In this document: in pieces, positions 1 to 8,866 of the stretch
How positions within the stretch are numbered: position 1 is the first letter of the stretch
Layout: each line of letters begins with the position of its first letter
Made by a program: the position numbers and the translations under genes
Source: Acidimicrobiales bacterium
GTDB lineage: Bacteria > Actinomycetota > Acidimicrobiia > Acidimicrobiales > Iamiaceae
NCBI GenBank assembly: GCA_025463985.1
Contig: JAODBM010000184.1
Span: 35,160-99,159 of the forward strand
Length of the DNA stretch: 64,000 nt
Direction: 5' to 3'
Notes under the pieces: model-generated
What the model saw: only the letters and a program-made list of their open reading frames with translations
The model's database searches: none
Told to the model about the DNA's origin: nothing

Positions 1-1
1 G

Positions 2-343
2 GGCTCGATCGTCAACATCTCGAGCGTCGTCGCCTGGCGGGCCGAGGCCGGCCAGGGCGCGTATGGGGCCGCGAAGGCGGGCGTGCTGGCCCTGACCCGC
101 GCCGCGGCCCTCGAAGCCGCGCCGTCCGGCGTGCGCGTCAACGCGGTGGTGCCGAGCCTGGCCCTCCACCCCAACCTCGCGAAGGTCAGCTCCGACGAGC
201 ACTTGGCGAACCTCGCGGCCAAGGAGGCGTTCGGTCGTTCCGCCGAGCCGTGGGAGATCGCCAACGTCGTCGTCTTCCTCGCCAGCGACCTGGCGTCCTA
301 CCTCACGGGCGAATCGATCTCGGTCAGCAGCCAGCACCCGTGA
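2..343 (+). CDS. SDR family oxidoreductase, C-terminal part (cut by left edge)
   Basis: This is the C-terminal 113 residues of a short-chain dehydrogenase/reductase; the N-terminal Rossmann half, with the TGxxxGxG dinucleotide loop, lies outside the window. The visible part starts at the SDR beta-5 strand (SIVNISS) and has the catalytic YxxxK as YGAAK, then RVNAVVPS, the usual post-active-site strand. The C-terminus carries the typical VVFLASDLASYLTGE. It is followed after 28 nt by a second SDR preceded by AAGGAG, so the two probably share an operon. NAD(P)(H)-dependent oxidation or reduction of an alcohol or ketone is the family role; the substrate cannot be read from sequence. Family call is secure. 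Confidence 0.9.
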   Translation, partial: GSIVNISSVVAWRAEAGQGAYGAAKAGVLALTRAAALEAAPSGVRVNAVVPSLALHPNLAKVSSDEHLANLAAKEAFGRSAEPWEIANVVVFLASDLASYLTGESISVSSQHP

Positions 344-371
344 ACGACCGGGCCGCGGAAAGGAGTGCGCG

Positions 372-1142
372 ATGAAGCGCTTGGAGGGCAAGGTCGCGGT
401 GATCTCGGGAGGGGCACGCGGCATCGGCGCGGCGATGGTGCGGCGCTTCGCCGCCGAGGGCGCCAAGGTCCTGATCGCGGATCGGCGAGTGGATCAGGGC
501 GAGGAGCTCGCCGCTGAGGTCGGCGAGGCGGCCGCCTACCACGAGCTCGACGTCGCATCCGAGTCCGGCTGGGACGCGCTCGTCGACGACGTCACCGACC
601 GGTGGGGCGGCATCGACGTGCTCGTCAACAACGCCGGGATCAACCGGGTCGGGCCGCTCGTCGATTGCACGCTGGACACGTTCCGGATGGTGCTCGACGT
701 CAACCTCGTCGGGACCTTCCTCGGGATCCGCGCCGCAGCGCGGTCCATGGGCCCGCGTGGCGGCGGGTCGATCATCAACCTGTCGTCGCCCCAGGGCGTC
801 GAGGGCCGCGAAGGGATGGCGGCGTACACGGCCTCGAAGTTCGGGATCCGCGGCCTCACCCGCACCGCCGCGATCGAGCTGGGCCCGCTGGGCATCCGCG
901 TCAACGGGCTCATCCCCGGCCCGATCCGGACGGCCATGACCGACCGGCGCGACTGGACCGAGGACGACTACCGCCGCGCCTACGGCGGCTACCCGCTCGG
1001 CCGGCGCGGCGAGCCGGAGGAGGTCGCGGCAGCGGCCGCCTTCCTCGCATCCGAGGACGCCGCGTACTGCACCGGCAGCGATCTCGTCGTGGACGGCGGC
1101 GTCCTCGCGGGCAAGCCGCTCGCAACCCGTACGGAGGTCTGA
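372..1142 (+). CDS. SDR family oxidoreductase
   Basis: Complete 256-residue classical SDR. It shows the cofactor loop GGARGIGAA near residues 14-22, the NNAG motif near residue 87, and the catalytic YxxxK as YTASK. The C-terminal FLASEDAAYCTGSDLVVDGG is the usual FabG-like ending. An AAGGAG ribosome site lies 7 nt upstream of the ATG. The stop codon overlaps the ATG of the next gene (ATGA), so translation is coupled. Members of this subfamily oxidise or reduce hydroxyl/keto groups with NAD(P). Position at the head of a run with CoA-thioester enzymes suggests a hydroxyacyl or ring-alcohol substrate; that is inference. It is not a duplicate of the preceding SDR. Confidence 0.93.
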   Translation: MKRLEGKVAVISGGARGIGAAMVRRFAAEGAKVLIADRRVDQGEELAAEVGEAAAYHELDVASESGWDALVDDVTDRWGGIDVLVNNAGINRVGPLVDCTLDTFRMVLDVNLVGTFLGIRAAARSMGPRGGGSIINLSSPQGVEGREGMAAYTASKFGIRGLTRTAAIELGPLGIRVNGLIPGPIRTAMTDRRDWTEDDYRRAYGGYPLGRRGEPEEVAAAAAFLASEDAAYCTGSDLVVDGGVLAGKPLATRTEV

Positions 1143-1576
1143 TGAGCAAGCCGCTGAAGGACGAGACCAGGGCGCTCATCGATCGCCGGAACCCCGCGCA
1201 CCTGTCGACGTTGATGCCCGACGGCCACCCGAAGGTCGAGCCCGTGTGGATCGGCCGGGAGGGCGACCGCCTGCTCATCACGTCCGACCGCAAGGCCGTG
1301 AAGTCACGCAACCTCGCCGCCGATCCTCGGGTCGGGTTCTCGATCGTCGACGCCGCCAACCCCTACGAGCAGGTGCTGCTGCGCGGGCGCGTGGTCGAGG
1401 AGCGTCCCGACGAGGACCTGGCCGTGCTCGACGCGCTGTCGCAGAAGTACCTCGGCCGCGCGTTCCCGCGGCGCTCGTGGTCCGGCCGGGTCGTGTTCGT
1501 GATCGAGGTCGAGGTCGAGCGGTACTACCGCTCGCCGCTGGCCGACCTCGTGGTCGAGCCGGAAGCGCCGGCGTGA
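1142..1576 (+). CDS. PPOX class (pyridoxamine 5'-phosphate oxidase-fold) protein
   Basis: 144-residue split-beta-barrel protein of the pyridoxamine-phosphate-oxidase-like family. The N-terminus has the family pattern in which a short helix is followed by HLSTLMPDGHPKVEPVW, then LLITSDRKAVKSRNLAADPRV, where the Lys/Arg-rich turn normally holds the cofactor phosphate. In actinomycetes most such short proteins are F420- or FMN-dependent reductases of unknown substrate (TIGR03618-like). The start ATG overlaps the SDR stop and the stop overlaps the next GTG, which makes a tight operon. Cofactor identity is inferred from the family and from the abundance of F420-type enzymes in the window. Confidence 0.85.
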   Translation: MSKPLKDETRALIDRRNPAHLSTLMPDGHPKVEPVWIGREGDRLLITSDRKAVKSRNLAADPRVGFSIVDAANPYEQVLLRGRVVEERPDEDLAVLDALSQKYLGRAFPRRSWSGRVVFVIEVEVERYYRSPLADLVVEPEAPA

Positions 1577-2679
1577 CCACGCGGCGACGGCTGCGGACGC
1601 CCCTGTGCGACCTGCTCGGCATCGAGCACCCGATCGTGCAGACGGCGATGGGCTTCGTGGCCGACGCCCGGCTCACGGCGGCGACCTCCAACGCGGGCGC
1701 GCTCGGCATCCTGGCCGCGGCGATGCTCGATCTCGACGAGCTCGATGCGGCGATCGCCGACGTGCAGGAGCGCACGGATCGCCCGTTCGGCGTCAACATC
1801 CGCTCGGATGCGCCCGACGCGCGCGACCGGGTCGACATCATGGTGCGGCGCGGCGTCCGCGTGGCCTCGTTCGCGATGGCGCCACGCGAGGACCTCATTC
1901 GCCGGCTCAAGGACGCCGGCCTCGTGTGCATCCCGTCGGTCGGCGCCCGGCGCCACGCCGAGAAGGTCGTCGGGTTCGGCGCCGATGCGGTGATCGTGCA
2001 GGGTGGCGAAGGCGGCGGCCACACGGGCCAGACGGCGACCACCGTGCTCCTGCCGGACGTGCTGGCCGCGGTCGACGTGCCTGTGATCGCGGCGGGCGGC
2101 TTCTTCGACGGTCGAGGCCTGGCGGCCGCGCTGGCCCATGGCGCGGCCGGGGTGGCGATGGGGACGCGCTTCCTGCTCACGGCGGAATCCCCGGTGCCGG
2201 CGAACGTGAAGGCGACCTACCTCGAGCAGCCGGTGGGGACCACGGTCGTGACGAGCAAGGTCGACGGCCAGCCGCACCGCATGATCAGGACCCCGTTCGT
2301 CGAGCAGGTCGACGGCAGCCATGGTCGAGCCCTGGTGCGATCGGCCCGGAACGCGGTCGCCTTCAAGAAGATGTCGGGCCGTCCCTGGAGCGCCATCCTG
2401 CGGGAGGGCCGGGCGCTGCGCACCGAGCAGGGCTACAGCCTCCAGCAGATCGTGATGGCGGCGAACGCGCCGATGCTGTGCCGGGCCGCCATGGTCGACG
2501 GGCGGCTGGACGTCGGCATCCTGTCGAGCGGCCAGGTCACCGGCGTCATCGACGACCTCCCGACCTGCGCGGTGCTCGTCGACCGGATCGTGGCGGAGGC
2601 GCTCGCGCAGATCGATCGGCTGGCCGAGTACGCCACGTCGGCCGCTTCGGACGCAGCGAGCGAGGTCGAGGCGTCGTGA
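1573..2679 (+). CDS. Nitronate monooxygenase / 2-nitropropane dioxygenase-like flavoprotein
   Basis: 368-residue FMN TIM-barrel enzyme. The N-terminus LLGIEHPIVQTAMGFVADAR and the segment QGGEGGGHTGQTAT are the hallmarks of the NPD/NMO family, followed by VIAAGGFFDGRGLAAALAHGA and GTRFLLTAES, which form the phosphate-binding end of the barrel. The GTG start (GTGA) overlaps the PPOX stop and the GTG of the following gene overlaps this stop. Family members oxidise nitronates, and relatives act as enoyl reductases in actinobacterial acyl-CoA or steroid clusters. The CoA-enzyme context makes a role other than nitronate detoxification plausible. Exact substrate is unknown. Confidence 0.88.
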   Translation: MTTRRRLRTPLCDLLGIEHPIVQTAMGFVADARLTAATSNAGALGILAAAMLDLDELDAAIADVQERTDRPFGVNIRSDAPDARDRVDIMVRRGVRVASFAMAPREDLIRRLKDAGLVCIPSVGARRHAEKVVGFGADAVIVQGGEGGGHTGQTATTVLLPDVLAAVDVPVIAAGGFFDGRGLAAALAHGAAGVAMGTRFLLTAESPVPANVKATYLEQPVGTTVVTSKVDGQPHRMIRTPFVEQVDGSHGRALVRSARNAVAFKKMSGRPWSAILREGRALRTEQGYSLQQIVMAANAPMLCRAAMVDGRLDVGILSSGQVTGVIDDLPTCAVLVDRIVAEALAQIDRLAEYATSAASDAASEVEAS

Positions 2680-3326
2680 CCGCCGGTTGGCCGACGAGCG
2701 GCGCGTACGCCATCGACGGGGTGACCCCGGTCGTGCACCCGACCGCGTTCGTGCACCCGGCGGCCGCGCTCATCGGCGACGTGCTGGTCGGGGCCGGCTG
2801 CTACATCGGCCCGTTCGCCTCATTGCGCGGCGACTTCGGCCAGATCGTCGTCGAGGCCGGCGCCAACATCCAGGACGGCTGCGTCCTGCACTGCTTCCCC
2901 GGCGACCGGACGCTCGTGGAGCGCGACGGCCACGTCGGCCACGGCGCGATCCTGCACGGCTGCGTGGTGGGCCGGGCCAGCCTGATCGGCATGCGCTCGA
3001 TCGTGATGGACGGCGCGAGCATCGGCGAGGAGGCCTTCGTCGGGGCCGGCAGCGTGGTGCCCGCCAAGTTCGACCTTCCCGCCCGCATGCTCGCCGTCGG
3101 GACGCCGGCCACGATCCTCCGGGCGCTCACTGCCGACGAGATCGCCTGGAAGGCGAACGGGACGCGCGCCTACCAGCACCTGGCGGAGCGAGCGAACGAG
3201 TCGCTCGTGGCCACGTCCCCGTTGACCGAGGTCGAGCCTGGGCGGCCGGCCCTGCGCACCATCGCCGCCGTGCCCTTGCAGGAGTACCGAGCTCGTGCCG
3301 CCGAGCGGCTCGATCGACGGGCCTGA
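2676..3326 (+). CDS. Gamma-carbonic-anhydrase-family (PaaY-like) left-handed beta-helix protein
   Basis: 216 residues with hexapeptide-repeat sequence throughout the first 165 residues (for example VHPTAFVHPAAALIGDVLVG, GDVLVGAGCYIGPFASLRGD). Zinc-ligand histidines appear in LHCFPGD, GHVGHGAILHGC and neighbouring turns. The layout matches gamma carbonic anhydrases and PaaY, which in phenylacetate degradation is a CoA thioesterase. A roughly 50-residue helical tail (KANGTRAYQHLAERANES to EYRARA) packs over the helix in this family and is also present in CaiE/PaaY. It is coupled to the upstream gene by GTGA and overlaps the downstream thioesterase gene by 32 nt. PaaY-type thioesterase is a good alternative reading, given the neighbours. 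Confidence 0.88.
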   Translation: MTAGWPTSGAYAIDGVTPVVHPTAFVHPAAALIGDVLVGAGCYIGPFASLRGDFGQIVVEAGANIQDGCVLHCFPGDRTLVERDGHVGHGAILHGCVVGRASLIGMRSIVMDGASIGEEAFVGAGSVVPAKFDLPARMLAVGTPATILRALTADEIAWKANGTRAYQHLAERANESLVATSPLTEVEPGRPALRTIAAVPLQEYRARAAERLDRRA

Positions 3327-3933
3327 CCGTCTCGCGGCAGGGGCCGGCTCGCCGGACCCACTGGCCCGCCTCCTCCGCGACCTCGAACGGCGCGCGATCG
3401 GGCCGAACCTCGACGCCGACCAGCGACGCCGGCTAGCCGACGACCTTGCCGGCGTCGTCGCGCGGCTCGACGGCCCGCGCGGCCCCACGAGCCGCTACGG
3501 CGCAGCCGATCGGGCCCACCTGGCTCAGGGCGGCGACACGCTGCGCTGTCGCTACGCGAGCCATCCCGTCCACGGGCCGCAGCACCCCGGATCGCTGGTC
3601 ACCGACGTCAGGCTCGGCGAGGCCACCATCGACGTGTCGGTCATGTTCGACCTGCGCCACGAGGGCCCCCCGGGCCGGGTCCACGGCGTCTACGCCGGCG
3701 GCCTGTTCGACTACGTGCTGGGGCGCCTCGCCATCGCCCGCTGCGGGCCGGGCGTCACGGCCGAGGTCACCGTGCGCTTCCAGGCCCCGATGCCGACCGG
3801 CGCGGTCGTGCGGTATGCGGGGTCCGTGGGTGAGCGCCTCGGACGCAAGACGCGGCTGGCCGGGACGGCCAACGACGCCCACGGCCGGGTGCTGGCCACG
3901 GCCGCCATGCTGTTCGTGCACCCGCGAGCGTGA
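3295..3933 (+). CDS. PaaI/hotdog-fold acyl-CoA thioesterase family protein
   Basis: 212 residues; the first ~75 are Arg/Asp-rich and helical, and the rest is a hotdog domain. The diagnostic helix segment is GPPGRVHGVYAGGLFDYVLG, which matches the HGG...D active-site helix of PaaI/4HBT thioesterases, although the family HGG reads HGV-YAGG here. VTVRFQAPMPTGAVVRYAGSV is the typical central strand pair. The GTG start lies inside the preceding gene, in another frame. The likely role is hydrolysis of an acyl-CoA or aryl-CoA in the same pathway as the following CoA enzymes. The start could be slightly further downstream. Confidence 0.83.
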   Translation: MPPSGSIDGPDRLAAGAGSPDPLARLLRDLERRAIGPNLDADQRRRLADDLAGVVARLDGPRGPTSRYGAADRAHLAQGGDTLRCRYASHPVHGPQHPGSLVTDVRLGEATIDVSVMFDLRHEGPPGRVHGVYAGGLFDYVLGRLAIARCGPGVTAEVTVRFQAPMPTGAVVRYAGSVGERLGRKTRLAGTANDAHGRVLATAAMLFVHPRA

Positions 3934-4028
3934 TTGACGGGGCCGATGAATGGACGGGCGTTTCCCCTAGGACCCGCCGGCTGCGGCGGCGACACTGAGC
4001 TTCTAACCCGAGCGTCAAGGGGCTGCAG

Positions 4029-4814
4029 GTGGCAGGGGAACCGAGCGTCAAGCTCACGATGGACGACGGCGTGGGCATCATCACGTTGAACCGTCCCGAG
4101 CGGCACAACGCCGCGAACGACGAGATGGACGAGCGGCTGTGGGACGCGTTCCGCGAGCTGCACGCCGCCGCTGACCTGCGCTGCCTCGTGATCCGCGGCG
4201 AGGGCAAGTCGCTCTCGTCGGGCCGCGACACCAGCGAGCTGGGCATGCGGGACGGAGACGTGAGCCATTTCGCGTTCATCGAGCGCGGCCACGAGAACAC
4301 CAAGCTGCTCACGTCGCTGCCGTGCCCGATCGTCGTCGCCATGAAGGGCTGGATCATCGGCGGCTGGTTCGAGCGCGCGCTGCTGTGCGACATCCGGGTC
4401 GCCGCGACCGACGCCAAGATGTCGCTCCCCGAGGTCATCCACGGCGTCGTGCCCGACACCGGCGGCACGTGCCGGCTCTTCCAGATGGCGGGCCACGGCA
4501 TGGCGTTCGACCTCGCGCTGACGGGCCGGGTCCTCAGCGCGGAGGAGGCGCTCACCCACGGCATCGTCTCGCGCCTCGTGCCCGTCGAGCAGCTCGACGA
4601 GGTCGTGCTCGGGATCGCCCGCGACATCGCCACGCGCCCGCCGCTCGCCGTGAAGCTCGTGAAGCGGATGCTCAACGGGCTGGCGCTCCCCCAGGTCGAG
4701 AAGGCCATGGGCGAGGAGCTGTTGGCCCAGGTCGTCGTCTACGGCAGCGACGACTACGCCGAGCAGCGCAAGGCCCGCGCCGAGGACCGGCCCCCGGTGT
4801 TCCGCGGCCGCTAG
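4029..4814 (+). CDS. Enoyl-CoA hydratase/isomerase family protein
   Basis: 261-residue crotonase-fold protein. The oxyanion-hole segment SSGRDTSELG follows the beta-strand LVIRGEGKSL. Both acidic residues used by enoyl-CoA hydratase have counterparts: E115 in GGWFERALLCD (rat hydratase Glu144 position) and E135 in SLPEVIHGVVPDTGGT (Glu164 position). Hydratase activity is therefore plausible, although the first glycine-rich turn reads GGWFE rather than GGGCE. The gene starts with GTG 95 nt after the thioesterase and is followed 20 nt later by two acyl-CoA dehydrogenases, forming a beta-oxidation-type set. The substrate may be a ring- or side-chain-derived acyl-CoA; that is inference. Confidence 0.92.
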   Translation: MAGEPSVKLTMDDGVGIITLNRPERHNAANDEMDERLWDAFRELHAAADLRCLVIRGEGKSLSSGRDTSELGMRDGDVSHFAFIERGHENTKLLTSLPCPIVVAMKGWIIGGWFERALLCDIRVAATDAKMSLPEVIHGVVPDTGGTCRLFQMAGHGMAFDLALTGRVLSAEEALTHGIVSRLVPVEQLDEVVLGIARDIATRPPLAVKLVKRMLNGLALPQVEKAMGEELLAQVVVYGSDDYAEQRKARAEDRPPVFRGR

Positions 4815-4834
4815 CGGCCCCCGACCCCTCTGCG

Positions 4835-5986
4835 ATGGATCTGCACGCCACGCCCGAGGACGAGACGTTCCGCCGGGAGGTCGCCGACTGGTTGCAGACG
4901 GTGCTTCCCGCGCTGCCACCCCAGCCGGCGGCCGACGACTGGTCGGGCCGCCGCGCCTTCGACCTCGCCTGGCAGCGGCAGCTGTTCGAGGCCGGCCTCG
5001 GCGGGGTCAGCTGGCCGAAGGAGTTCGGCGGGCTCGACGCCTCCCCCACCCAGCACCTCGTGTTCCTGGAGGAGCTCGAGCGCGTCCGCGCGCCCGGGGT
5101 CGGCGTGCTGTTCGTGGCGCTCCTGCATGCCGGACCCACGCTCATCGCCGAGGGCACGGAGGCCCAGCGCGCGCGCCACGTGCCCGCGATCCTGCGCGGC
5201 GAGGAGGTGTGGTGCCAGGGGTTCTCCGAGCCCGACGCCGGCTCCGACCTCGCGTCGCTGCGAACCCGCGCGGTGCGCGATGGCGACTCGTACGTCATCT
5301 CGGGCCAGAAGGTCTGGACGTCGAACGCCCAGGTCGCGGACTATTGCGAGCTGCTCGTGTGCACCGACCCCGCGGCGCCCCGCCATCGCGGGCTGTCGTG
5401 GCTGATCATGCCGATGGACGCGCCGGGCGTCACCGTGCGGCCGCTGCGCACGATGACGGGGTCCGAGGAGTTCAGCGAGCTGTTCCTCGACGAGGTGCGG
5501 GTGCCTGCCTCAAACCGCGTCGGTGGCGAGGGCGACGGGTGGCGGGTCGCCATGGTGACGTTCGGCTTCGAGCGCGGCACCGGCTTCGTGCGCGAGCTGC
5601 TCGAGTCGCAAGAGCTCATGCACGATCTCCGCGCCACCGCGCAGGCCGCGGGCCTGCTCGCCGACGCCGGGGTGCGGCGCTCCTTCGGGCGGCTGGTCGG
5701 GACCTATGACGCGCTGTGGGCGCTCACGCAGCGGAACGTGTCGAGCGCGGCCCGGTCCGGCGTGCCCGGCCTCGGCGGCTCGATCTTCAAGCTCGCGTAC
5801 TCCCAGTTCCGCGACGACCTCGGCGAGCTCTCCATGCTCGTGCAACCGCCGAGCCGGCGGACCATGGCCGACCCGCAGCTGCTCGGGCACTGCCACGCCA
5901 TCTCCACCGCCATCGCCGCGGGCACCTCCCAGGTGCAGCGCAACATCATCGGCGAGCGGTTGCTCGGCCTGCCGAAGGAGCGCTGA
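4835..5986 (+). CDS. Acyl-CoA dehydrogenase (long, FadE-type subunit)
   Basis: 383-residue acyl-CoA dehydrogenase with all three domains: an N-terminal helical domain, a beta domain with the FAD segment WCQGFSEPDAGSDLASL (about 126-142) and ISGQKVWTSNAQVADY, and a C-terminal helical domain ending IAAGTSQVQRNIIGERLLGLP. The C-terminus lacks the HGGxGFTxE block in which many acyl-CoA dehydrogenases carry the catalytic Glu. That block is present in the short partner encoded next. Its ATG sits 20 nt after the hydratase stop, and its stop overlaps the partner's ATG (TGATG). The layout resembles the alpha/beta FadE pairs of actinobacterial steroid degradation. Confidence 0.93.
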   Translation: MDLHATPEDETFRREVADWLQTVLPALPPQPAADDWSGRRAFDLAWQRQLFEAGLGGVSWPKEFGGLDASPTQHLVFLEELERVRAPGVGVLFVALLHAGPTLIAEGTEAQRARHVPAILRGEEVWCQGFSEPDAGSDLASLRTRAVRDGDSYVISGQKVWTSNAQVADYCELLVCTDPAAPRHRGLSWLIMPMDAPGVTVRPLRTMTGSEEFSELFLDEVRVPASNRVGGEGDGWRVAMVTFGFERGTGFVRELLESQELMHDLRATAQAAGLLADAGVRRSFGRLVGTYDALWALTQRNVSSAARSGVPGLGGSIFKLAYSQFRDDLGELSMLVQPPSRRTMADPQLLGHCHAISTAIAAGTSQVQRNIIGERLLGLPKER

Positions 5987-6930
5987 TGGACCTCCAGCTC
6001 GACGACATCGAGGCCGAGCTCCAGGCAGGCGTCCGGCAGCTGTGCGAGCAACGGGTGTCGTTGCCCGCGCTGCTCGATCTCGCCACGCACCGGCAGCTCG
6101 ACCGCAGCCTCTGGGACGCGCTCGGCGCCATGGGCGTGTTCTCGCTGCGGCTCGAGGCCGCCGCCGGCGGCGTCGGGCTCGGCACGACCGAGGCGGTCGT
6201 CGTGTACGAGGAGCTGGGCCGGTCGCTCGCGCCGGGCCCGCTCGTGGCCACGCACCTCGCCGCCGGGCTCGTGACCGGCACGGTGGTCGGTTCGGTCGAG
6301 CGGACCGATGGTCCGGCCATCGTCGAGCACCTCACCGCCTCGGATGCCTTGGTGGTCACCGACCCCGACGGCCTGTGGCTGGTCGAACCCACAAGCGTGT
6401 CCGCGCAACCGGTCGACGCTCCGATGGATCCGCTCACCCCCACCCACATCGTCGACCGGCTCCCGCAGGGCGAGCAGCTGGGCGGTCCGGCCGAGTCGGC
6501 GCGCTGGATCCTTGGCGGACGCCTCCTGACGGCAGCGCTGCTGCTCGGCGTGTCCGCGAGGGCGACCGACGCCGCTCGGGACTACGCGCTCGCCCGCGAG
6601 CAGTTCGGGCGGCCGATCGGCACCTTCCAGGCGGTCAAGCACCTCGTGGTCGACATGCTGGTGCGCACCGAGCTGGCCCGCTCGGCGATCTACGCCGCCG
6701 CGGCCACCCTCGACGAGGCCGGGACGGACGCGGGGCGGCTCGCGATCGCCTCGGCCAAGCTCGCCGCGGGAACGGCGGCGGTCGCCAACGGCAAGGCCTG
6801 CATCCAGGTCCACGGTGGCGTCGGGTTCACCTGGGAGGCGGAGCCGCACCTCTACCTGAAGCGGGCCTGGGCGCTCGATGCGGCGTTCGGCTCGGCGCAC
6901 GAGCAGGCCGACGAGCTCGCCTTGCGGTGA
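5986..6930 (+). CDS. Acyl-CoA dehydrogenase (short partner subunit)
   Basis: 314 residues, about 60-70 shorter than a normal acyl-CoA dehydrogenase. The N-terminal helical domain and the C-terminal domain are recognisable, but the middle beta domain is cut down and lacks a recognisable FAD-binding W-(T/S)EP-GSD segment. The C-terminal half has ALAREQFGRPIGTFQAVKH, where Arg/Gln contact FAD across the dimer, and QVHGGVGFTWEAEPHLYLKR, with E284 at the canonical catalytic-base position. Together with the upstream subunit this suggests an obligate heteromer in which this chain supplies the base. The start ATG overlaps the upstream TGA. Family identity is sure; the heteromer is inferred. Confidence 0.9.
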   Translation: MDLQLDDIEAELQAGVRQLCEQRVSLPALLDLATHRQLDRSLWDALGAMGVFSLRLEAAAGGVGLGTTEAVVVYEELGRSLAPGPLVATHLAAGLVTGTVVGSVERTDGPAIVEHLTASDALVVTDPDGLWLVEPTSVSAQPVDAPMDPLTPTHIVDRLPQGEQLGGPAESARWILGGRLLTAALLLGVSARATDAARDYALAREQFGRPIGTFQAVKHLVVDMLVRTELARSAIYAAAATLDEAGTDAGRLAIASAKLAAGTAAVANGKACIQVHGGVGFTWEAEPHLYLKRAWALDAAFGSAHEQADELALR

Positions 6931-6969
6931 CCCGTGCATGAAGGCGAAGCGAGGCGGTGCGGCCCGGCG

Positions 6970-8691
6970 TCAGGCGGTCGCGACGGTCTCGGTGTCACGG
7001 CCAGACCGCAGCACGCTCCCCGACCGGGCGCCGGTCAGCGCACCGTCGCGGACGCTCGCCTCGCCGTTGACGAGCACCAGCACGATGCCGTGCGCGGTCG
7101 CGATGAGCCGGGGCGAGTCGCCGGGCAGGTCGCGCACCAGCGTCGCCGGACCCGAGTCGATCTCGGCCGGGTCGAACACGACGAGGTCGGCCCACCACCC
7201 CGGCTCGATCCGGCCGCGCTCGCGCAGGCCGAACAGGCGGGCCGGCGCGTCGGTCATCAGCTGGACGGCACGCTCGAGCGGCACGAGGCGTCGACCCCGG
7301 ATGACGTCGCCGAGAAAGCGCGTCGGGTATGGGGCGCCGCACATGCGATCGAGGTGCGCGCCAGCGTCGGAGCCGCCCAGCAGCACCCGATCGTCGGTCC
7401 ACACCTCGCCGCGCAAGGTCCAGCTCGCCTCGTCGTCGTCAGGCGGCGTGGGCCACAGCACCGTGCGCAGGTCGTCGTCGATCGCGATCGCGACCAGGGT
7501 GTCGAACGCGCGGGTGCCGCGCTCGGCCGCGATGTCGCCCACCACCCGGCCCTTCAGCCCGGCGTTCGCCTCGGAGAACGTCTCGCCGATCACGTAGCGG
7601 GCGAAGTCGGCGTGGCGGCGGTGCAGCCCGGCCTCGGGGCTGTGGGCGCTCACCTCCATCGTCCGCCGCACGTCGGGATCGCGGAGCTGCGCGATGCGCT
7701 CGGGGAGCGGCAGGGACAAGATCGCGCCCCAGCCCGGCAGCAGGTGCAGCGCACAGAACGTGAGCAGGCTCATGTTCATCGGCACGAGGATCGGCATGGT
7801 CAGCGCCACGAGCGATGCGCCCGCGGCGCGGGCGCTGGTCGACGCGCCGAGCTGGCGGGGAACGCGGGCGGGCACGCGCGAGTCCACGGTCAGGACGTTC
7901 CAGTTGAGCGGCCGGCCGGCCGCGGCCGACATGGCCACGAGCAGGTCGATCTCGTCGTCGGCGAACTGGTCGAGGCACCCGTCGACGATGCCTTCGAGCG
8001 TGGTGCCGGGATGCTCGCCGACCACCCGGCACAGCGCGAGCAGCTCCTCGTGGGTCGCCCACCGCGAGGCCACCGGCCGGCCATCGCCGTCGGAGTGCGT
8101 CGACGACAGCGTGGTCGACAGGCCCAGGCCGCCCGCGGCGATCGATGCGGCGAGCAGGTCGCACATGGCCGCGAGCTGCTCGTCGGTGGCCTCGCTCCCG
8201 ACGGCGTCCTCGCCCATCACGTACCGCCGCACGGCGCAGTGGCCCACGAGGAAGCCGGCGTTGACGCCGATCGCGCCGTCCAGCCGGTCGAGGAAGTCGC
8301 CGAACGTCTCCCAGTTCCAGGGGACGCCCTCCTGGAGCGCGGCGAGCGACATCCCTTCGACCCGGGCCATCATCCGGCTCGTGTAGTCGACGTCGGCCGC
8401 CTTGATCGGGGCCAGCGTGAACCCGCAGTTGCCGCCGACCACGGTGGTGACGCCGTGCTCGCTCGACGGGGTGGCGAACGGGTCCCAGTGCAGCTGCGCG
8501 TCGTAGTGGGTGTGGGGATCGATGAACCCGGGACACACGATCAGCCCAGTCGCGTCGACGACCTGCTGGGCGGGCTCGTCGGCGGCCGCGAGAGCGACGA
8601 TCCGGCCGTCCCGGACGCCGACGTCGCGCACCTCGCCGGGTCGCCCCGAGCCATCGATGACGGTTCCACCGCGAATCACGTAGTCGAGCAC
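6970..8691 (-). CDS. N-acyl-D-amino-acid deacylase / D-aminoacylase-type amidohydrolase
   Basis: 574-residue metal-dependent amidohydrolase. The N-terminal strand DYVIRGGTVIDGSGRPGEVR leads into the metal motif GFIDPHTHYDAQLHWDP. GGNCGFTLAPI, typical of D-aminoacylases, follows, and GGSDAGAHLDRMCGAPYPT carries the conserved Asp near the C-terminus, before the composite beta-sandwich tail GRIEPGWWADLVVFDP. The family removes N-acyl groups from D-amino acids or opens related amides. I chose the GTG at 8691 because homology begins immediately after it; the reading frame stays open for a further 19 codons. It is convergent with the acyl-CoA dehydrogenases and divergent from the LLM gene. Substrate unknown. 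Confidence 0.9.
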   Translation of the reverse strand: MLDYVIRGGTVIDGSGRPGEVRDVGVRDGRIVALAAADEPAQQVVDATGLIVCPGFIDPHTHYDAQLHWDPFATPSSEHGVTTVVGGNCGFTLAPIKAADVDYTSRMMARVEGMSLAALQEGVPWNWETFGDFLDRLDGAIGVNAGFLVGHCAVRRYVMGEDAVGSEATDEQLAAMCDLLAASIAAGGLGLSTTLSSTHSDGDGRPVASRWATHEELLALCRVVGEHPGTTLEGIVDGCLDQFADDEIDLLVAMSAAAGRPLNWNVLTVDSRVPARVPRQLGASTSARAAGASLVALTMPILVPMNMSLLTFCALHLLPGWGAILSLPLPERIAQLRDPDVRRTMEVSAHSPEAGLHRRHADFARYVIGETFSEANAGLKGRVVGDIAAERGTRAFDTLVAIAIDDDLRTVLWPTPPDDDEASWTLRGEVWTDDRVLLGGSDAGAHLDRMCGAPYPTRFLGDVIRGRRLVPLERAVQLMTDAPARLFGLRERGRIEPGWWADLVVFDPAEIDSGPATLVRDLPGDSPRLIATAHGIVLVLVNGEASVRDGALTGARSGSVLRSGRDTETVATA

Positions 8692-8866
8692 CCGTTGATG
8701 GTGTCCCGATCGATGCCTCGATCCAAGGCCGATCTTCTCGCGATCCATCCTGGAGGCCGATCACTCGTCCGATCGGCGGTGGCGATGGATCCGCAGTGAC
8801 CGGGTGTTGCCAGCGCTCACCTGGGCGCGGAAGGTTGTTGGGCCGGATCAAGGGGGGTTCCGAACC

